Shown one piece after another: positions 63,111 through 64,000 of a DNA stretch of 64,000 nucleotides. The stretch is from NCBI RefSeq assembly GCF_964340395.1, contig NC_135554.1, positions 248,001-312,000 on the forward strand, in the 5' to 3' direction. The stretch is from Glandiceps talaboti. Lineage: Eukaryota > Hemichordata > Enteropneusta > Spengelidae. Position numbers and translations under genes: made by a program. The notes below the pieces were generated by a model, which was not told the origin of the DNA, searched no databases, and saw only the letters and a program-made list of their open reading frames with translations. Numbering within the stretch: the stretch's first letter is position 1; each line of letters opens with the position of its first letter.

Positions 63111-63639
63111 TGACTGATCATGGAAGTAGAACCCCAGGAAGGACGACTGGCTTAATCCGATTTAAAATCTTTTGTTTTAGACCAAGTTAATCCCTTTGTC
63201 TCTATTGTGTTGGGTCCCTTTTGCATAGCCATCGCCTCCGTGGTTCAAGAATGCCATTCTTCTGTTGTTAAGGCGTTCAAAAATCCAGGGTCGTTGCTAT
63301 GCAAGCGCAGTTGAATAGAGGGGTCAATGCAACAGCGCAGAGTGTTTCAGCAGTTAGATAGCGTCACTACGAGCTTGGTCATACCAAACATTTGAAAACC
63401 GAGCAACAACTAGATAAGTTATGAAGATTTTTAACTGCCATTACATTTTTTGTGAGTTAATTTCACCTCCTGACTGTTTTCTTTGCGACAATCTCTGACA
63501 AAAAGTGTCTTAGTAAAATTTGAATGCTGATTAAAAGCTTTCCGATGACACCACAATCTCTTAGCTGCAGATTGTTGTCAAGCGTCAAATGACTGTCAAA
63601 TGTCGCTGATTTTCAAGGTTATTATGCCTAATGTTGTGA
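63111..63639. other. No gene seen
   Basis: No feature is supported. Base composition is a little less AT-rich toward the right end. Confidence 0.5.
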
Positions 63640-63864
63640 TCACACTTGATTGTTTATGTTTATTTTGCTATTTACAACAGGACAACCTTCGCCGCCATAC
63701 GCTATCATTGAGCCCGACTCCGGGCCCACACATACACAAAAACAATCCTCTTCCAATATAGCACTTTCAATAGTATCAGCATCGTTCGTGTTGAAAGAAT
63801 TTTCCTCATCGTCAATGTCAGAAGTCACGAATGCCATGTCACAGAATTGCTTGTCGGTGGCCAT
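63640..63864 (-). CDS. Possible first exon, unknown protein (speculative)
   Basis: A minus-strand frame starts at an ATG in a good context (AAAACATGGCC) and runs 74 codons. The product would be acidic (SDIDDEENSFNTNDADTIES, then EEDCFCVCVG) and I do not recognise it. A GT within GAAGGTTGTCC, about 55 codons in, could be a splice donor, but none is clearly good. No neighbouring exon is visible before the window ends. The complementary strand is open over nearly the same span, so the frame could be chance. Confidence 0.2.
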   Translation of the reverse strand: MATDKQFCDMAFVTSDIDDEENSFNTNDADTIESAILEEDCFCVCVGPESGSMIAYGGEGCPVVNSKININNQV

Positions 63865-64000
63865 GTTTTGATCAATGATGCATCATGACACTATCGATAA
63901 TAGTTGAGAACACCCGAACAAAACCTGAACGCCCTCATTAATATGCTAAGCTTGTTACGATCTTAAAAAGTTGCTGTTCACACCTTAGTACTACGAAAAC
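63865..64000. other. Window right edge, nothing assigned
   Basis: This short AT-rich end is compatible with upstream sequence of the speculative exon at 63640-63864. No promoter motif is clear. Confidence 0.4.

Overview
The window looks like AT-rich, gene-poor nuclear DNA from an invertebrate animal, probably marine. The reasons are decayed CR1-type and other LINE reverse transcriptases, tRNA-derived SINEs, many non-autonomous DNA transposons, long microsatellites, a satellite-bearing element with (TCCG)n at its head, and one intron-flanked CYP4-like P450 exon. I cannot name the species. Nothing bacterial, such as operons or CRISPR arrays, is present.

The dominant structure is a large, near-identical direct duplication. 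Copy A (1-20896) matches copy B (27051-46580) base for base over long stretches. By eye I see roughly 15-20 scattered substitutions, one 39-bp indel, a few 4-5 bp indels, and length changes in tandem repeats. Those length changes are mostly whole repeat units: one 58-bp minisatellite unit, two 452-bp higher-order units, and six TG units. Homology stops abruptly at 20896/46580. The first base of the window falls inside homology (the end of a LINE reading frame), so the duplication must continue to the left. The simplest model is a tandem repeat of about 26 kb with its junction at 20896/20897. An assembly duplicate is the main alternative.

Each copy has the same layout: LINE tail; TAGG microsatellite; hAT-like element with star-like subterminal repeats; a 1506-bp element with 7-bp target duplication; a GT-linked dispersed repeat; a 58-bp minisatellite of nearly 50 units; a TTAA-flanked MITE carrying a SINE; AT-rich unique DNA; a decayed CR1-like reverse transcriptase (minus strand); a second SINE; a frameshifted zinc-knuckle reading frame; and a satellite-bearing element nested in a 94-bp tandem repeat. 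The spacer 20897-27050 holds a solo transposon end, an internally deleted CR1-like LINE and a second LINE with a visible YADD motif.

To the right of the duplication (46581-64000) there is further repeat-rich DNA: long microsatellites, the P450 exon (49764-49943, minus), a 101-bp palindrome, a 1.9-kb transposon whose ends each carry three copies of a perfect 20-bp palindrome, a LINE 3' end, and a satellite-bearing element split by a 2.5-kb hAT-like insertion with an exact 8-bp target duplication. The only host coding sequence I would defend is the P450 exon. A possible first exon at 63640-63864 is speculative. I found no convincing new multi-gene system. The most novel structures are the palindrome-ended transposon and the hAT-like family.
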